DNA of 64,000 nt from Trichobilharzia regenti (taxonomy: Eukaryota; Platyhelminthes; Trematoda; Strigeidida; Schistosomatidae). The stretch covers positions 132,661,632 through 132,725,631 of the forward strand of contig OX235270.1 in assembly GCA_944472135.2 (NCBI GenBank), in the 5' to 3' direction. This document shows positions 21,245 through 31,399 of this stretch, piece after piece. The position numbers were made by a program, and so were the translations under genes. Positions within the stretch are counted from its first letter, which is position 1; the number at the start of each line of letters is the position of its first letter. The notes below the pieces were generated by a model that was given only the letters and a program-made list of their open reading frames with translations, made no database searches and was not told the origin of the DNA.

Positions 21245-22080
21245 GTAAGAATAATAATAATTTACTGTATTCCAAAAACAGTTGTTGTAATACAGAATGG
21301 AATTCTCAGCGTTTGTCACAATATTGCATCTGATTTAACTAAAATATAGATAAAAATTAAAACAAAAGTAACCAGAGGAATTTGTCCACGTTTACGGTAT
21401 AAAGTCAAAAATATTGGAAGTACGAATTGAGATCACTAAATATTAATAATAAAAATAATAATAACAGTGAGTTTCTTTCAAACAGTATTGTCGATTCAGT
21501 TTGGAAATTTTAGCATGTTATTATAAAGTATTGAATCTAATGCTCTGTTGATATAGCAGTATAGTGAGGGGAAATACAAAATCAACAGTTATTCCACAGC
21601 TTGAATATGTTCACACTTATGAAAAAATAAACAAAAATTGAGAGGATTATAAATATAAGAAATACAATAACAAAAATTTTGGTACTGTAAGGGTGGAGAA
21701 AATGGTTTATTTAGTAGTGCAAAGAAGGTTAGTTAGTTCGTGCCTGACATTATTCTCATCACATAAAGTACGTGCCAAATATGGTATGGTAGAACTTTCA
21801 TACTTAGACGTACGTGCATAAAGTCCTCTGCAAAGACTTCTTGTTTTACCTGAGGAGACACAAGGTTGGAGCCGCGAGTAGAGTGGGTGCTCAGAGTCTG
21901 ACAAAATTCCTTTAGCAAATTTGTTGCATGACATCAAGTGCCTATCAGGGACAACGTCGACGACATGGCCCACTGAGATACCACTCGTCCTACTGACAGT
22001 CAGTCTTCAGGTTTCTACGAAGTATGATATAGTATTTTTTAAGCAATCCAGGAAGTATGTACTTTTTTATTTAACTGAGT
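21245..22080 (-). pseudogene. CR1/Jockey-like LINE, 3' end
   Basis: The frame 21973-21707 reads ILSDSEHPLYSRLQPCVSSG, RTSKYESSTIPYLARTLC, DENNVRHELTNLLC. This parallels the C-terminus of the LINE at 60384-60857 (ILSDPQHPLYSQL, STIPYLARVLSD). Further upstream LPGLLKKYYIILRR can be read near 22030. The 3' UTR continues to about 21250, where GAGAATTCC, TTTGGAATACAG and an ATTATTATT tail match the family end. 5'-truncated. Confidence 0.75.
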
Positions 22081-22419
22081 AATTGTCATGATCTTTATTT
22101 TATTATTATTGTTGACCATGTTATTTATAAAGCAGTTGTAAAGAAACTACGAAATGAAGATATCATCTCGCGAAATTTGTCTTCTAAACGCCTTATTCAA
22201 ATCAAGAAATTAGGCAGAAATAGCTAGGTGGTATACAGTAGAAATTGATGCAGTTGATTGGATAGTATTCATACTATCCACTAGCCTCTGCTAGTTACTT
22301 CGAGGTGACACTGCAAGATGACATTTCCTTCGTGATGTGTGATTGCTTCAACTAACGAATTCCAGAAGAACTAATAAGAACTTAGTAGATTTGAAGGGTT
22401 GATCTTATAATGAACTCAG

Positions 22420-22560
22420 TGGCTAAATAGCCATGGGCTCACGTCACTCTATACAAATTCTTAGTTCGACTCTTGATAAGATTAAATGTACGCACTGCCG
22501 GGAAAAATGCAAACGAAACCCCTGCCCAGTATTTACGGAATTATAATGAATCAGTGGTTT
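22420..22560 (+). repeat. Sm-alpha-like remnant
   Basis: Contains TACGCACTGCCGGG, AACGAAACCCCTGCCCAGTAT and neighbouring blocks in the expected order, strongly diverged; stem II is not recognisable. Confidence 0.4.
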
Positions 22561-22837
22561 ATGTCTGTTCCTTTGGAAAATTCTGTGTGACTTTAAAATT
22601 TTTGTATTAAAAACATAGATTCGAAGTCAGGAAGGATTACCCACTCAGTACTTACCTTCAACTATCAGAAGTTTAATAAGTGATACTACAGAGTGTTGCT
22701 TCACAACACTGATGGATACAGTCTTCAGACATTTTTTCCTTCGAAATACTGTTCTCCTTGAAACTGCAATAAGACGAAGTAAAGTTTGACTGCCAACTTG
22801 TACAACACTGTGAGTATCTTAATATTCTTCAAATTGA

Positions 22838-23008
22838 CTACAGATTGGTATCGGTAAGAGAACCATGGAAAACCATCAGGAGTAATGGATAGTTGTTTCG
22901 TCCTTCTTTGAAACTCCTCATCGGTGAGGAACCCCCAGTGGGATTCAAACCAAGGACCTTCTGGTTATGAGGCGAGCTTGTAGATCATTCAGCCACTAGG
23001 ACCCAACC
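22838..23008 (-). repeat. Sm-alpha-like repeat with hammerhead remnant (minus half)
   Basis: Minus reading at 22945-22880: CACCGATGAGGAGTTTC, AAAGAAGGAC, GAAA, CAACTATC, CATTACTCC. All ribozyme boxes are recognisable with point changes. Then the GAAGGTCCTTGGTTTGAATC and GGGTCCTAGTGGCTGAATGA blocks. Confidence 0.7.
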
Positions 23009-23014
23009 GCTGGG

Positions 23015-23085
23015 AGTCAACTTTTGAAAATTGATTTGTCGGTCGCTAGTGACTGGCTGCAGCATGAAGTTGCATAAATTTTGAT
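23015..23085 (+). repeat. Sm-alpha-like fragment (plus half)
   Basis: Short plus-strand piece with CTTTTGAAAATTGATTTG, CGCTAGTGACTGGCTGCAG and GAAGTTGC blocks of the family, directly after the minus copy. Confidence 0.55.
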
Positions 23086-23089
23086 GTGG

Positions 23090-23473
23090 TTTTGTTCTCT
23101 GAGCTGATGGTTAGTTTGCGAAGCTTTCATTGCCCTACTGGGTGACATCTTCAGCGCATACTTCAATCTGTTGAAGTCAGCTTTTAGGTTTCTCCACGAG
23201 TTTATTAATCATTTCTCCTGATGACTTGGACGTGATTGGTTGTTTATGTGTGTTTTCACACCTTGTAGGTTACTTGTGTTGGAACTGATTGTTTCTGTGA
23301 CTTGAACTTTGACCCTTTGTGTGTGAAGTTTCTTTCTTATTGGTTGATAAATTTTGTCTATCTCGATGTGTCTATTGATTGATGATTCACTGGAATGCTA
23401 AGCTTCTAAAAATTCTCTAGCATTCTTGTTATTTCCTTTCTAGTTCTAGTTAGAAGTAGTGGTCAGTTAGGTT
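23090..23473. repeat. Unidentified interspersed repeat
   Basis: The stretch at 23115-23172, read on the minus strand, contains CTGAAGATGTCACCCAGTAG, GGGCAATGAAAGCTTCGCAA. A diverged copy lies at 47530-47580 on the plus strand. The rest (TTGGTTGTTTATG, TCATTTCTCCTGATGACTTG) is not recognised. Confidence 0.4.
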
Positions 23474-23767
23474 AACCTGAGGAGACACAAGGTTGGAGCT
23501 ACGGGTAGAGTGGGTGCTCAGGTAAAACAAGAAGTCTTTGCAGAGGACTTTATGCACGTACGTCTAAGTATGAAAGTTCTACCATACCATATTTGGCACG
23601 TACTTTATGTGATGAGAATAATGTCAGGCACGAACTAACTAACCTTCTTTGCACTACTAAATAAACCATTTTCTCCACCCTTACAGTACCAAACTTTATT
23701 GTTATTGTATTTCTTATATTTATCATTTCTAAATTTTTTGTTTTTATTTATTTATTTTTTCATAAGA
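23474..23767 (+). pseudogene. CR1-like LINE 3' end with inverted 5' part
   Basis: From about 23516 to 23767 the plus strand is the reverse complement of 21615-21850, so it is the sense 3' end of the same LINE (TIPYLARTL, LLCTTK, 3' UTR). The adjoining 23474-23516 is the next-upstream part of the element but in antisense orientation. This inverted-5'-segment layout is what twin priming produces. Confidence 0.7.
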
Positions 23768-23885
23768 GTCCCACAAAAGGGGGGCGAAACAGATGTCCAG
23801 TACTCCTTGCACGTTTTTCAATGCTTCTATTATTGATGTCAGCTCATGATGAAATCCTCTGAGCAGTTAATCAAATCCTACAAGT
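23768..23885 (+). repeat. Sm-alpha-like fragment with hammerhead 3' half
   Basis: AGAGTCCCACAAAAGG, GGGCGAAACAG, ATGTCCAGTACTCC, then GATGTCAGCTCATGATGAAA. Stem II, GAAA and the cleavage-site region are preserved; the upstream box is lost at the junction with the LINE fragment. Confidence 0.6.
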
Positions 23886-25654
23886 CAATACTTGAAAATA
23901 AATATTTTTGGCTTGACTTTTCTTTTATCTTCTAAATTTCTCAATGGGAATTTTCACTACAGTGAAGAACTGTTGGTCAGATGAACTCACTGGTTTTTCT
24001 GTTTTCTTCATTCCCACATTATCAGTTTAAGATTATGTTACAAGTTGGTTAGCTGAATAATCTTCAGTTTCTTTTCCGATGGATAATTTAGTGAATTATA
24101 ACTTATTATATAGGTAACAATTGTTATTATTATTATTATCGTAATATTCTACTCAGTCGACTTACGTCTTTTTGTTTCACATCCATTGCTAATACGTGTG
24201 AACAGAGCTGACTGTTTCTTCTTTACTTCCTACTTTCTTTCGTTCTTCCTTTCTGTCTGTCTGAAAGTTTCAACTCTCAGACAAGTCAACAGTTGTTTTA
24301 CTTGAGAATACTGAATGAAAAAAAAGTAGCGCAAATGTGTAGTGCATACTTATTTCCATAAGAAATGAATACTACTTGAGTCGAAGATGGAAAAGTGTTT
24401 TTGTTATTGCACAACCCAGGTGTGAAACACAGCTAGAAATAACTTCATAAATAATAGTAATAATAATAATAATATTATTATTATTAGTGGAAACACTGTG
24501 TTCCCACTTACTAACCAGCCTAGTTTAAGGATAAGCAATGAAGTGGCCGGATGTTTCAGGTGTTTTGCATATTCGGAAAGTTTCAACAACAGCAACAAAA
24601 ACAACCACTACCCCCTTATTAGTATATTATCACGATATCTCAGCATACATAAAGCAAAACTGTTTTTTTTTTCTTTCTTTTGATATTCCCTAGCTTACGT
24701 CATATTTGAAGTGGAATTACTGAATACCTGAATGACTACTGGTGAACGGTGAGTACAATGCGTTGCAACTGTGTTGTGTTATCCAACCTCACACTTATAT
24801 GCTGTATACCAGAGGAAAGTTGAAGACTACTTTGTGTGATGTTTAGGCAGAGACTAAGAAGGAGACCAACGTTGTTGTGGTTAAATATAAACTAATAGGC
24901 AATTATGGTTAGTCAGTCAATCAACACGACTGTGAGTACTAATCACTTTCAGAAGAAGAAAAAACAATGAGTACCTATAACTAAAATCAACAATTTCAAG
25001 TCGTCAACTGGTGTATGGCAGAAAATTTGCGCGGCATCTAAATTTATTCGTTTGCATGAAAAGAATAAGTGTCTTGGAGACTTTTATGTCATATTTCAGC
25101 ATTAGCTTACTATAGTATATTATAATTACTTCTGGGCATGCAGCATTAGCAGAGACTTCTTTCATAGTCACATATAAAGTACGAGCAAGTCGTTGAAAAG
25201 GACTTCACTTACATCTTCTGCATGAAGCTAAAACCTTATCAATCCTTAAGGAGGAACCTAAACTTTGCGTTCAGAATCTGCGAATGCTGGTGCTTATTGA
25301 GCCATGCGTTTATTCAAATTGGTCTCCATTTGGCGATGGTGGGGAGGGGGGCAAGAAGTCTGTTGTTGCTTAGTCGGTTACTAGTTGGCAGAAGACGAGA
25401 GAAATACGGTAAGAAGCAGTACCGTACACTCTATTAACGTCGATTCACAGACCTTGCTGACAGTAACCCGTATTTCTGTCTCACTATCGGTGGAAGGATG
25501 AAACAGATGCATTGCATTCCAGTTTTATGTTGTTCCACGTCATTTACTGTGGATAATGTTTTGTGTATTAGGCATAATCTTCTGAAAACAGCAATAAATC
25601 AAGGATCTCTGTAATCTGGATATTTCAATATATTGAATATTCCCACGGTAAAAT
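23886..25654. other. No gene recognised
   Basis: AT-rich sequence with ATT/AAT microsatellites at about 24124-24140 and 24451-24485. The frame at 25222-25437 has no recognisable motif. Neither strand shows a repeat family seen elsewhere. Confidence 0.5.
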
Positions 25655-25706
25655 TTAGAACAACACATTGTTGTTTTCAATTAGATCTCATCAGGATTAA
25701 CTATAA
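25645..25706 (-). ncRNA. Hammerhead ribozyme motif in PLE terminal repeat
   Basis: Minus strand: CTGATGA at 25694-25688, GAAA at 25678-25675, then stem III of six or seven pairs (ACAACA/TGTTGT) closed by a short ATG loop, then TTC with cleavage expected after 25658. The conserved core boxes and the NUH site are intact. Stem II (GAT/ATT around CTA) is short and begins with a G-U pair. Stem I is weak in this copy. Family knowledge: hammerheads are reported in PLE terminal repeats. Confidence 0.65.
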
Positions 25707-26130
25707 TATACAAGTTTACAAATAAAAGTTCAAATATAAACCAATTATGGTGTTTTGTCTATAGGATAATAAGATGGTGAATATAAATTGTGCAATTAAT
25801 CATAATAGCAGTAATGACAATAGTAATAATAAAAATATTAATGGTCTTACCAATATAAAGGATGAAATAAGGATGAATAATGAAAAACAGCATGATTGAA
25901 CAGACAATATTCAGGTGGAAGTAGTCGACAAAGGCTAGCAAAAACAAATGAACCGATTAAGTAATGTTAGATTGTAAGAGAAGTAAATGAGACACGTTTA
26001 TAATGAAGATGTGATTAGATTAAGGGATGATAGAAAGGGTTGAAATATATACAAGGGGTGGTGTAGAAGTCATTAGTTGGTTATGTCCCGATAGTCGAAG
26101 AGGGGAATAATGGCCCTGTTTTAGATATAT
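25655..26130 (-). repeat. PLE inverted terminal repeat, left arm
   Basis: Reverse complement of 27510-27980 over roughly 470 bp with few differences. The outer end carries a hammerhead motif. The PLE coding fragment at 26200-27500 lies between the arms. Terminal repeats in inverted orientation are described for Penelope elements. Confidence 0.85.
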
Positions 26131-26199
26131 ATAACTCTCCATTTCATTGAACAGCGAGGTGGTTAGTGAAGATTTGGGTCCTTTGCACAGAGAAATCGT

Positions 26200-27500
26200 G
26201 CAACATAGAATTAGTAATGTCTTCGATTTATTTCTAAAATATCCGAGACTAATATTAGGTACAAACGCATGTTATCCATGGATGTATCATCACTATTCAC
26301 TAGTGTACCGCTTATAGAAACCAAAACAAGATTTTGAGCGAACAATTGTTTTTCGATAACTTCTTCTTCAGGCTCTACAGTTATAAATCCATGAATAATA
26401 GAGTACATATAGCAAATAAAAGCAAATGAAAATAATATCAGAAACTTATAGAAACAGTAGATTATATATATGTATATATCGACAGGTAGATGGAATAGCT
26501 ATGAGTTCAACATTAGGCTCAATATTAGCTGACTTCTTTATCACAAAACTTGAAAATGGGAAATTGAAGGACATCATCAAGGACTTTGATATGTATTACC
26601 GATATGTCGATGTTACATTTATCTTAGCTGATGTGGACGCTAACATAGACGAACTGTTGCTGAAATTCAACAACATCCATCCTTCACTTACCGTTACTTG
26701 TGAAGAGGAGAAAGAGAGTAAACCACATTTTCTGGATGTCTTGCTAAGTATGAGAGAAGATGGGTCATTTAGGAGAAGCGTATATAACAAAAGCACATTC
26801 AAAGGACAACACACACTTCCTTAATTACGTGCCCATTAAATATAAAAGGAATGTTGTGGAATGTCTTGCGAGCAGAGCAAGAAAGATATGTATGGATGAC
26901 CTCTTACAAAAGGAATTTGAATATATTCACGATTCCTTGACGGAGATGGACTATCCGAGTAGTTTCATAAAGAAACATATGAAAACATCAGAGAAAAAAC
27001 CTGAGACTCTGACTGCACGTAAGAAACCTGTATTTATTAAGTCACAATTTAGTGTTGACTTATCTAGTGAGACTTTGTTCCAGAGACTATCCAGGGGTAT
27101 ATGGAGAACGTTTTACGCAGCACATCGATGTTTGTCATTCTCTAGCAGACGAATGATTGGGACTCAAACGAAGGATAAGCTGGATAGTTTTGTCACATCT
27201 ATGTGTATTTATCAGTTCAACTGCACCTGCGGTGACAGTTGTGTTGAGCGTACTACTAGACAGCTCAGCCAACGTGTTAGTGAACATGTCCCATCGTGAC
27301 AAAAACAATCTGTAGCTCAATTTTGTCACATTTAATTGATAGTGGTCATGTAGTGGAGAAAACGAGAGCCTTCAGAGTAATTCATCGTATCCCACCGAAT
27401 CTCTGAAATAGACTTCGTATTCATCTACTGTACACAGCTGAGGCGGTAGGCATTCGAACTATTAAACCTAAACTATGTATTCAAAAGAAGTTCGAACAGC
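26200..27500 (+). pseudogene. Penelope-like element with RT and GIY-YIG, mutated YVDD
   Basis: RT motif A-like MDVSSLFTSVPLIET is readable at 26265-26320. After an interrupting segment come the motif B-like AMSSTLGSILADFF and RYVDVTF, where the second catalytic aspartate of YVDD has become valine, so RT should be dead. A frameshift near 26800 leads to NYVPIKYKRNVVECLASRAR, a basic linker, CIYQFNCTCGDSCVERTTRQ (GIY-YIG core with YIG lost) and SQRVSEHVPS, then a stop. AEAVGIR follows near 27440. RT and nuclease are thus both damaged. Confidence 0.85.
26325..26380 (-). ncRNA. Hammerhead-like motif inside PLE RT region
   Basis: Minus strand: GTAGAGC, CTGAAGA (26371-26365, matching CUGANGA), AGAAGTTATC, GAAA (26354-26351), palindromic AACAATTGTT, C, then GCTC pairing with GAGC of stem I. 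One extra A near stem III and a weak stem II argue against activity. It lies between RT motif A and motif B of the PLE, so terminal-repeat sequence appears to interrupt the coding region. Confidence 0.5.
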
Positions 27501-27509
27501 CATTATTCC

Positions 27510-27980
27510 TCCCTTCGACTATCGGGACATAACCAACTAATGACTTCTACACCACCCCTTGTTTGTATTGTCAACCGCTTTCTTATCATCCCCTAATCTA
27601 ATCACATCTTCATTATAAACGTGTCTCATTTACTTCTCTTACAATCTAACATTACTTAATCGGTTTATTTGTTTTTGCTAGCCTTTGTCGACTACTTCCA
27701 CCTGAATATTTGTCTGTTCAATCATGCTGTTTTTCATTATTCATCCTTATTTCATCCTTTATATTGGTAAGACCATTAATATTTTTATTATTACTATTGT
27801 CATTACTGCTATTATGATTAATTGCACAATTTATATTCACCATCTTATTATCCTATAGACAAAACACCATAATTGGTTTATATTTGAACTTTTATTTGTA
27901 AACTTGTATATTATAGTTAATCCTGATGAGATCTAATTGAAAACAGCAATATTGTTCGCTTAAATGTGTTGTTCTAAATC
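27510..27980 (+). repeat. PLE inverted terminal repeat, right arm
   Basis: Reverse complement of 25655-26130, starting at the CCTTCGACTATCGGGACATA block just after the PLE C-terminus and ending in a hammerhead motif. Confidence 0.85.
27912..27970 (+). ncRNA. Hammerhead ribozyme motif in PLE terminal repeat
   Basis: CTGATGA at 27923-27929, stem II GATCTAATT, GAAA at 27939-27942, stem III ACA/TGT around GCAATAT, TTC with cleavage expected after 27957. Stem I has a C-G closing pair, one mismatch, then TTAA/TTAA. This is the partner of the motif at 25645-25706. The loop of stem III and the stem I strand differ between the two. Confidence 0.65.
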
Positions 27981-27984
27981 TGGA

Positions 27985-28439
27985 TATTTGGCAGAAAAGT
28001 TTTTTCCAGTTGCTTTTATTACTATGCCTATGATACTACTTTCTTCTTTCTTCCTACCTTTGTTACACTGAACGAGTGTACATCATAAGTTCTATGCAGT
28101 CCGGTTTTTGTTTTTTGTGCAACTAATTTTCAGTATTTTTTCTGTTGTGTCTTATCAGCTATTTCCTAACGAGTATTCATCACTCAACTAATTAATCAAT
28201 TAGTTGTCAACCCACCTGATTACATAATACAACCAGTAATTTCTCAAACATAGTTATTACTCATTGACCTTGATTTGCTCTGGTACTATCTGATAATAAC
28301 CTGGGACCTCTGTTGTTAATCTACACTGCGTCTATAAGCCGTCTGAATAACTACAGTGCTCTGAAGTGAAGTCATGAAAAGAGTTCCCTTTGAGGATGCC
28401 TAACTTGCTAAACAGAAGGTGTTGCACAACACCTGTGTT
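27985..28439. other. No gene recognised
   Basis: AT-rich spacer between two PLEs. A short palindrome AACTAATTAATCAATTAGTT occurs at about 28188. Confidence 0.5.
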
Positions 28440-28735
28440 AGCCAAACAACATTCCTGAAACCACGGGGTGTTTATTTCAATCACACTGGGAGATGGGCTC
28501 ACCACTAGGCCCATTGCTTGCAGATTTCTTCATGGCGAAACTCGAAAACACATGCATGAAGAAAATGATCGATACCTTTGGAATCTACAAGAGATACGTC
28601 GACGACACTTTCATTATCGTAACAATGAAGAAAATCTAGACGACATCCTGAAGTTGTTTAACAACTGCCACCCCGCGATTCAGTTCACGCTGGAGAAAGA
28701 GTCCAACTCCAAAATATCCTTTGTTGACGTCCAAC
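28440..28735 (+). pseudogene. Penelope-like RT, 5' part split by LTR element
   Basis: From 28492 the frame reads MGSPLGPLLADFFMAKLEN and YKRYVDDTFIIVT with an intact YVDD. After a 1-base shift near 28620 it continues as EENLDDILKLFNNCHPAIQF and SKISFVDVQL. The coding sequence is cut at 28735 by an LTR element and resumes at 29814. Before the two lesions this was one of the better RT copies. Confidence 0.85.
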
Positions 28736-29061
28736 TGTGGTGAGAGCAGGCTGCTAGCCGATTGGTTGGCACTAATCTACGTTAAGGTCTAGGTCACTAA
28801 TATGGGCCGTGTGAAAATATGAACAAGCCTGAGTCAACAACCAATCACAGCAAAGTTAACGTGGCAGAATATGATTCGCAGAGAGAACTCTATTTGTCAA
28901 GGAATCCCGAAACAACCAATCAGAAGCCTGCGTTTGTCTACCTAAACAACCAATCAGATGACTGCGCTTGTCTATAATAATGTAGTTGAAAGATGTATAA
29001 ATACGTGTTGATTTTCATAATAAAACGATCTGTTGCCTGGCCCTTGTCTTCTGTTGTTACA
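28736..29061 (+). repeat. 5' long terminal repeat (326 bp)
   Basis: Begins TGTGGTGAGAGC and ends TTGTTACA, obeying the TG...CA rule, and is matched base for base by eye with 29484-29809. Contains three CAACCAATCA-type CCAAT boxes, a TATAAATA box at 28996-29003 and an AATAAAA polyadenylation signal at 29019-29025. Flanked by CAAC (28732-28735), duplicated at 29810-29813. Confidence 0.93.
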
Positions 29062-29483
29062 TTTGGTGTCGCTGCCTACCGACAAATGAAAAGCCTATAC
29101 CCTGCAGTTTTTGATGGAGACATATGGATCTTCGGGCAGGACTTCAAGGCTTCTGCGCAGTTGAGTGGCGTTCAAGATCTGTCAGCGATGGAGCTGCTAC
29201 TTGAGACGCTGCTGGGAGGTCGGGCGAAAGCAGCATATGAAGGTGTGGGCCGAAGTATGGACGAATGTTCGACAGGGTCAGGCAAACAGTTTCCAAAGTG
29301 GGAAGGACCATATATGGTCACTTCGAGATGGGGTTACGCAGACACAGTCGCAATGGCGAACAATGAGAGGCGCGTGAACGTCAGCGAGCTCCAGAAATGG
29401 ATACAGCGAGACAAGCCAACGATGACGCCTGCACCAAGTAGATCAAGCCGACTTCAGTCGCACGTATTTGACGGGGGGACGAG
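29062..29483 (+). pseudogene. Fused gag start and integrase tail remnant
   Basis: An open frame runs through the internal region. The first half (MKSLYPAVFDGDIWIFGQDF, LLETLLGGRAKAAY) looks like the start of a retroelement gag. The second (FPKWEGPYMVTSRWG, VNVSELQKWI) resembles the C-terminal domain of a Gypsy-type integrase. The join near 29280 suggests a large internal deletion of pol. The apparent frame continues into both LTRs, which is incidental. Confidence 0.65.
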
Positions 29484-29809
29484 TGTGGTGAGAGCAGGCT
29501 GCTAGCCGATTGGTTGGCACTAATCTACGTTAAGGTCTAGGTCACTAATATGGGCCGTGTGAAAATATGAACAAGCCTGAGTCAACAACCAATCACAGCA
29601 AAGTTAACGTGGCAGAATATGATTCGCAGAGAGAACTCTATTTGTCAAGGAATCCCGAAACAACCAATCAGAAGCCTGCGTTTGTCTACCTAAACAACCA
29701 ATCAGATGACTGCGCTTGTCTATAATAATGTAGTTGAAAGATGTATAAATACGTGTTGATTTTCATAATAAAACGATCTGTTGCCTGGCCCTTGTCTTCT
29801 GTTGTTACA
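29484..29809 (+). repeat. 3' long terminal repeat (326 bp)
   Basis: Same length and, as far as read by eye, same sequence as 28736-29061. Preceded by the purine-rich tract and followed by the CAAC duplication. Confidence 0.93.
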
Positions 29810-29813
29810 CAAC

Positions 29814-30600
29814 TAGCAGGACGAGAACAGGATGGAACACTGAAAAGATCTATCTACAGAAAGTCAACATGGAACGGACAGCTTATTAACTTCCACAGTT
29901 GGGTACCCCTATACACCAAACGAAACCTGATCCGTTCACTCAGCTACAGAGTTCGCAGAATTTGTACCCCGGACACCGTAGAAGATGAACTGGACAATCT
30001 CAAGAGAATTCTCGTCGAGAATTGTTACCCAGAACGATTTATTGCAAAATCTATGAATCCTAGACCACAAAAGCCACCCATGCTTAGCGTCCCAAAGAAA
30101 TCACTCTACATGAACCTTCAATTCAATGGAGATATATCTGCGGAAACACTAAAAAATCGACTGTTGCGCTCACTCAAGAAGACCTTCTTCGCAGCTGAAC
30201 TATGATGAACTTTCTCCACAAAATCTATGATTCATGTGAACGTGAAGGATAAGCTACCACTGCTGGCCTCATCAATGTGTATCTACCGATTCATCTGCTC
30301 GTGTGGAGCCAGGTATTTCGGCCGTACCCAGCATTCGCTTTCCAAACGTATCACCGAACACTTACCAACATGGTTTTACAAAGGAGAAAAACGATGTCCC
30401 CTCAGCTCCATGTTAGAACATCTGATAGAATCCGGATACCAAGCTGCACCTCAAACAAACTTCAAAGTGGTCTACAGAGTAAGAAGTAGTCTTCCTAAAG
30501 GTGTATGAATCAGACTTCTTCAAACTACAGAAGCAATGGTGATTCACATGCTAAGTTCTGAACTCTGCATACAGAAGAAGTTCGTTCAATCACTACACTT
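29814..30600 (+). pseudogene. Penelope-like element, 3' part with GIY-YIG
   Basis: Resumes the PLE after the LTR insertion: GREQDGTLKRSIYRKSTWNG, FHSWVPLYTKRNLIRSLSYR, a basic linker and LKKTFFAAEL to a stop at 30205. After a frameshift, 30227-30508 encodes CIYRFICSCGARYFGRTQHS, SKRITEHLPTWFYKG, EHLIESGYQ and FKVVYRVRSSLPK. The YIG triad is YFG here. The end AEAMVIHM and CIQKKFVQS follows near 30530-30580. Confidence 0.87.
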
Positions 30601-30784
30601 GCAATGGACGTAATCTATCTTATTACACGATAGGCGAATTCTACCTAATCCTTTTCTCTTCTGTCTCTTCATTAGTATTATTTTGTCTTCTCAATTGTAA
30701 TATTTTACATTCTCTACCCCCCATACAATTGAATTTCTGCACCTCACTACCACTTCTACTTAGTCTCTACCTATAATTACCTCT

Positions 30785-31070
30785 GTTGCTTCCCTGACCC
30801 AAGTTGAAACATTTTAGTCAATTATATTACGTCATCTAACTTACTAACTCAATCTTACTTTAGTTGCACTCCAACTAACCTTTTTTCTATATTAGATCAT
30901 TCTTTTATTATCTGATCAATTATCTAAACTTGACAAACCTCATGTACACACACACACACACACAAATAATTATATATAAATCCGATTGTACAGCTATGTG
31001 AATGAATTCGCCGGTGAAAAGTGTCTCTTCGCTGAACGTCTTCTCTTTTTCAGATGTAAATTTACTGACT
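30785..31070 (+). repeat. PLE terminal repeat with hammerhead-like end
   Basis: Direct counterpart of 7509-7775, including a CA microsatellite at 30944-30963. At 30985-31055: GTACAGC, decayed core, GGTGAAAAG, TGTCTCTTC, GCTGAAC. Stem I halves are intact; the CTGATGA box and stem II are not. Confidence 0.6.
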
Positions 31071-31399
31071 AACGTTCCCTCTGGTTGCTATGATTGAGCA
31101 GTTATAAGACCTTGACAAAACAGCCTAAAATCTTTCTCCCAAATAAATTCTAAACATTTCCACTGTTTTAGTTTTCTTTTATAATTTCATTTTCATTGTT
31201 ATATATGTCTTTATCGTGCATGCATACTAATTTATAAGTTGAGAATACTGAAACGATACACTTCTCTGTGGGTTACAGTTCTACTGTGGTTCACTGCTGA
31301 AGTCAAAAATGAATCCAAGATTCCCTCCCTAACAATAAGAACTGACAGAACCTTAGGAAAGTGAGTCCATTGAAAACCCCCTATTTGGAACAGTCAACT
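31071..31399. other. No gene recognised
   Basis: AT-rich spacer upstream of a PLE fragment. Confidence 0.4.

Larger units (their letters stand above)
28736..29809 (+). mobile_element. Compact non-autonomous LTR retrotransposon
   Basis: Total 1074 bp: two 326-bp LTRs around 422 bp of internal sequence, with a 4-bp CAAC target duplication. A TGG-containing primer-binding-site-like TTTGGTGTCGCTGCC follows the 5' LTR, and a purine tract (ACGGGGGGACGAG) precedes the 3' LTR. RT, RNase H and most of integrase are missing, so mobility would need proteins from a relative. Target size and gene remnants suggest a Gypsy-type (Metaviridae-like) origin. LTR identity implies a recent insertion. Confidence 0.9.
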
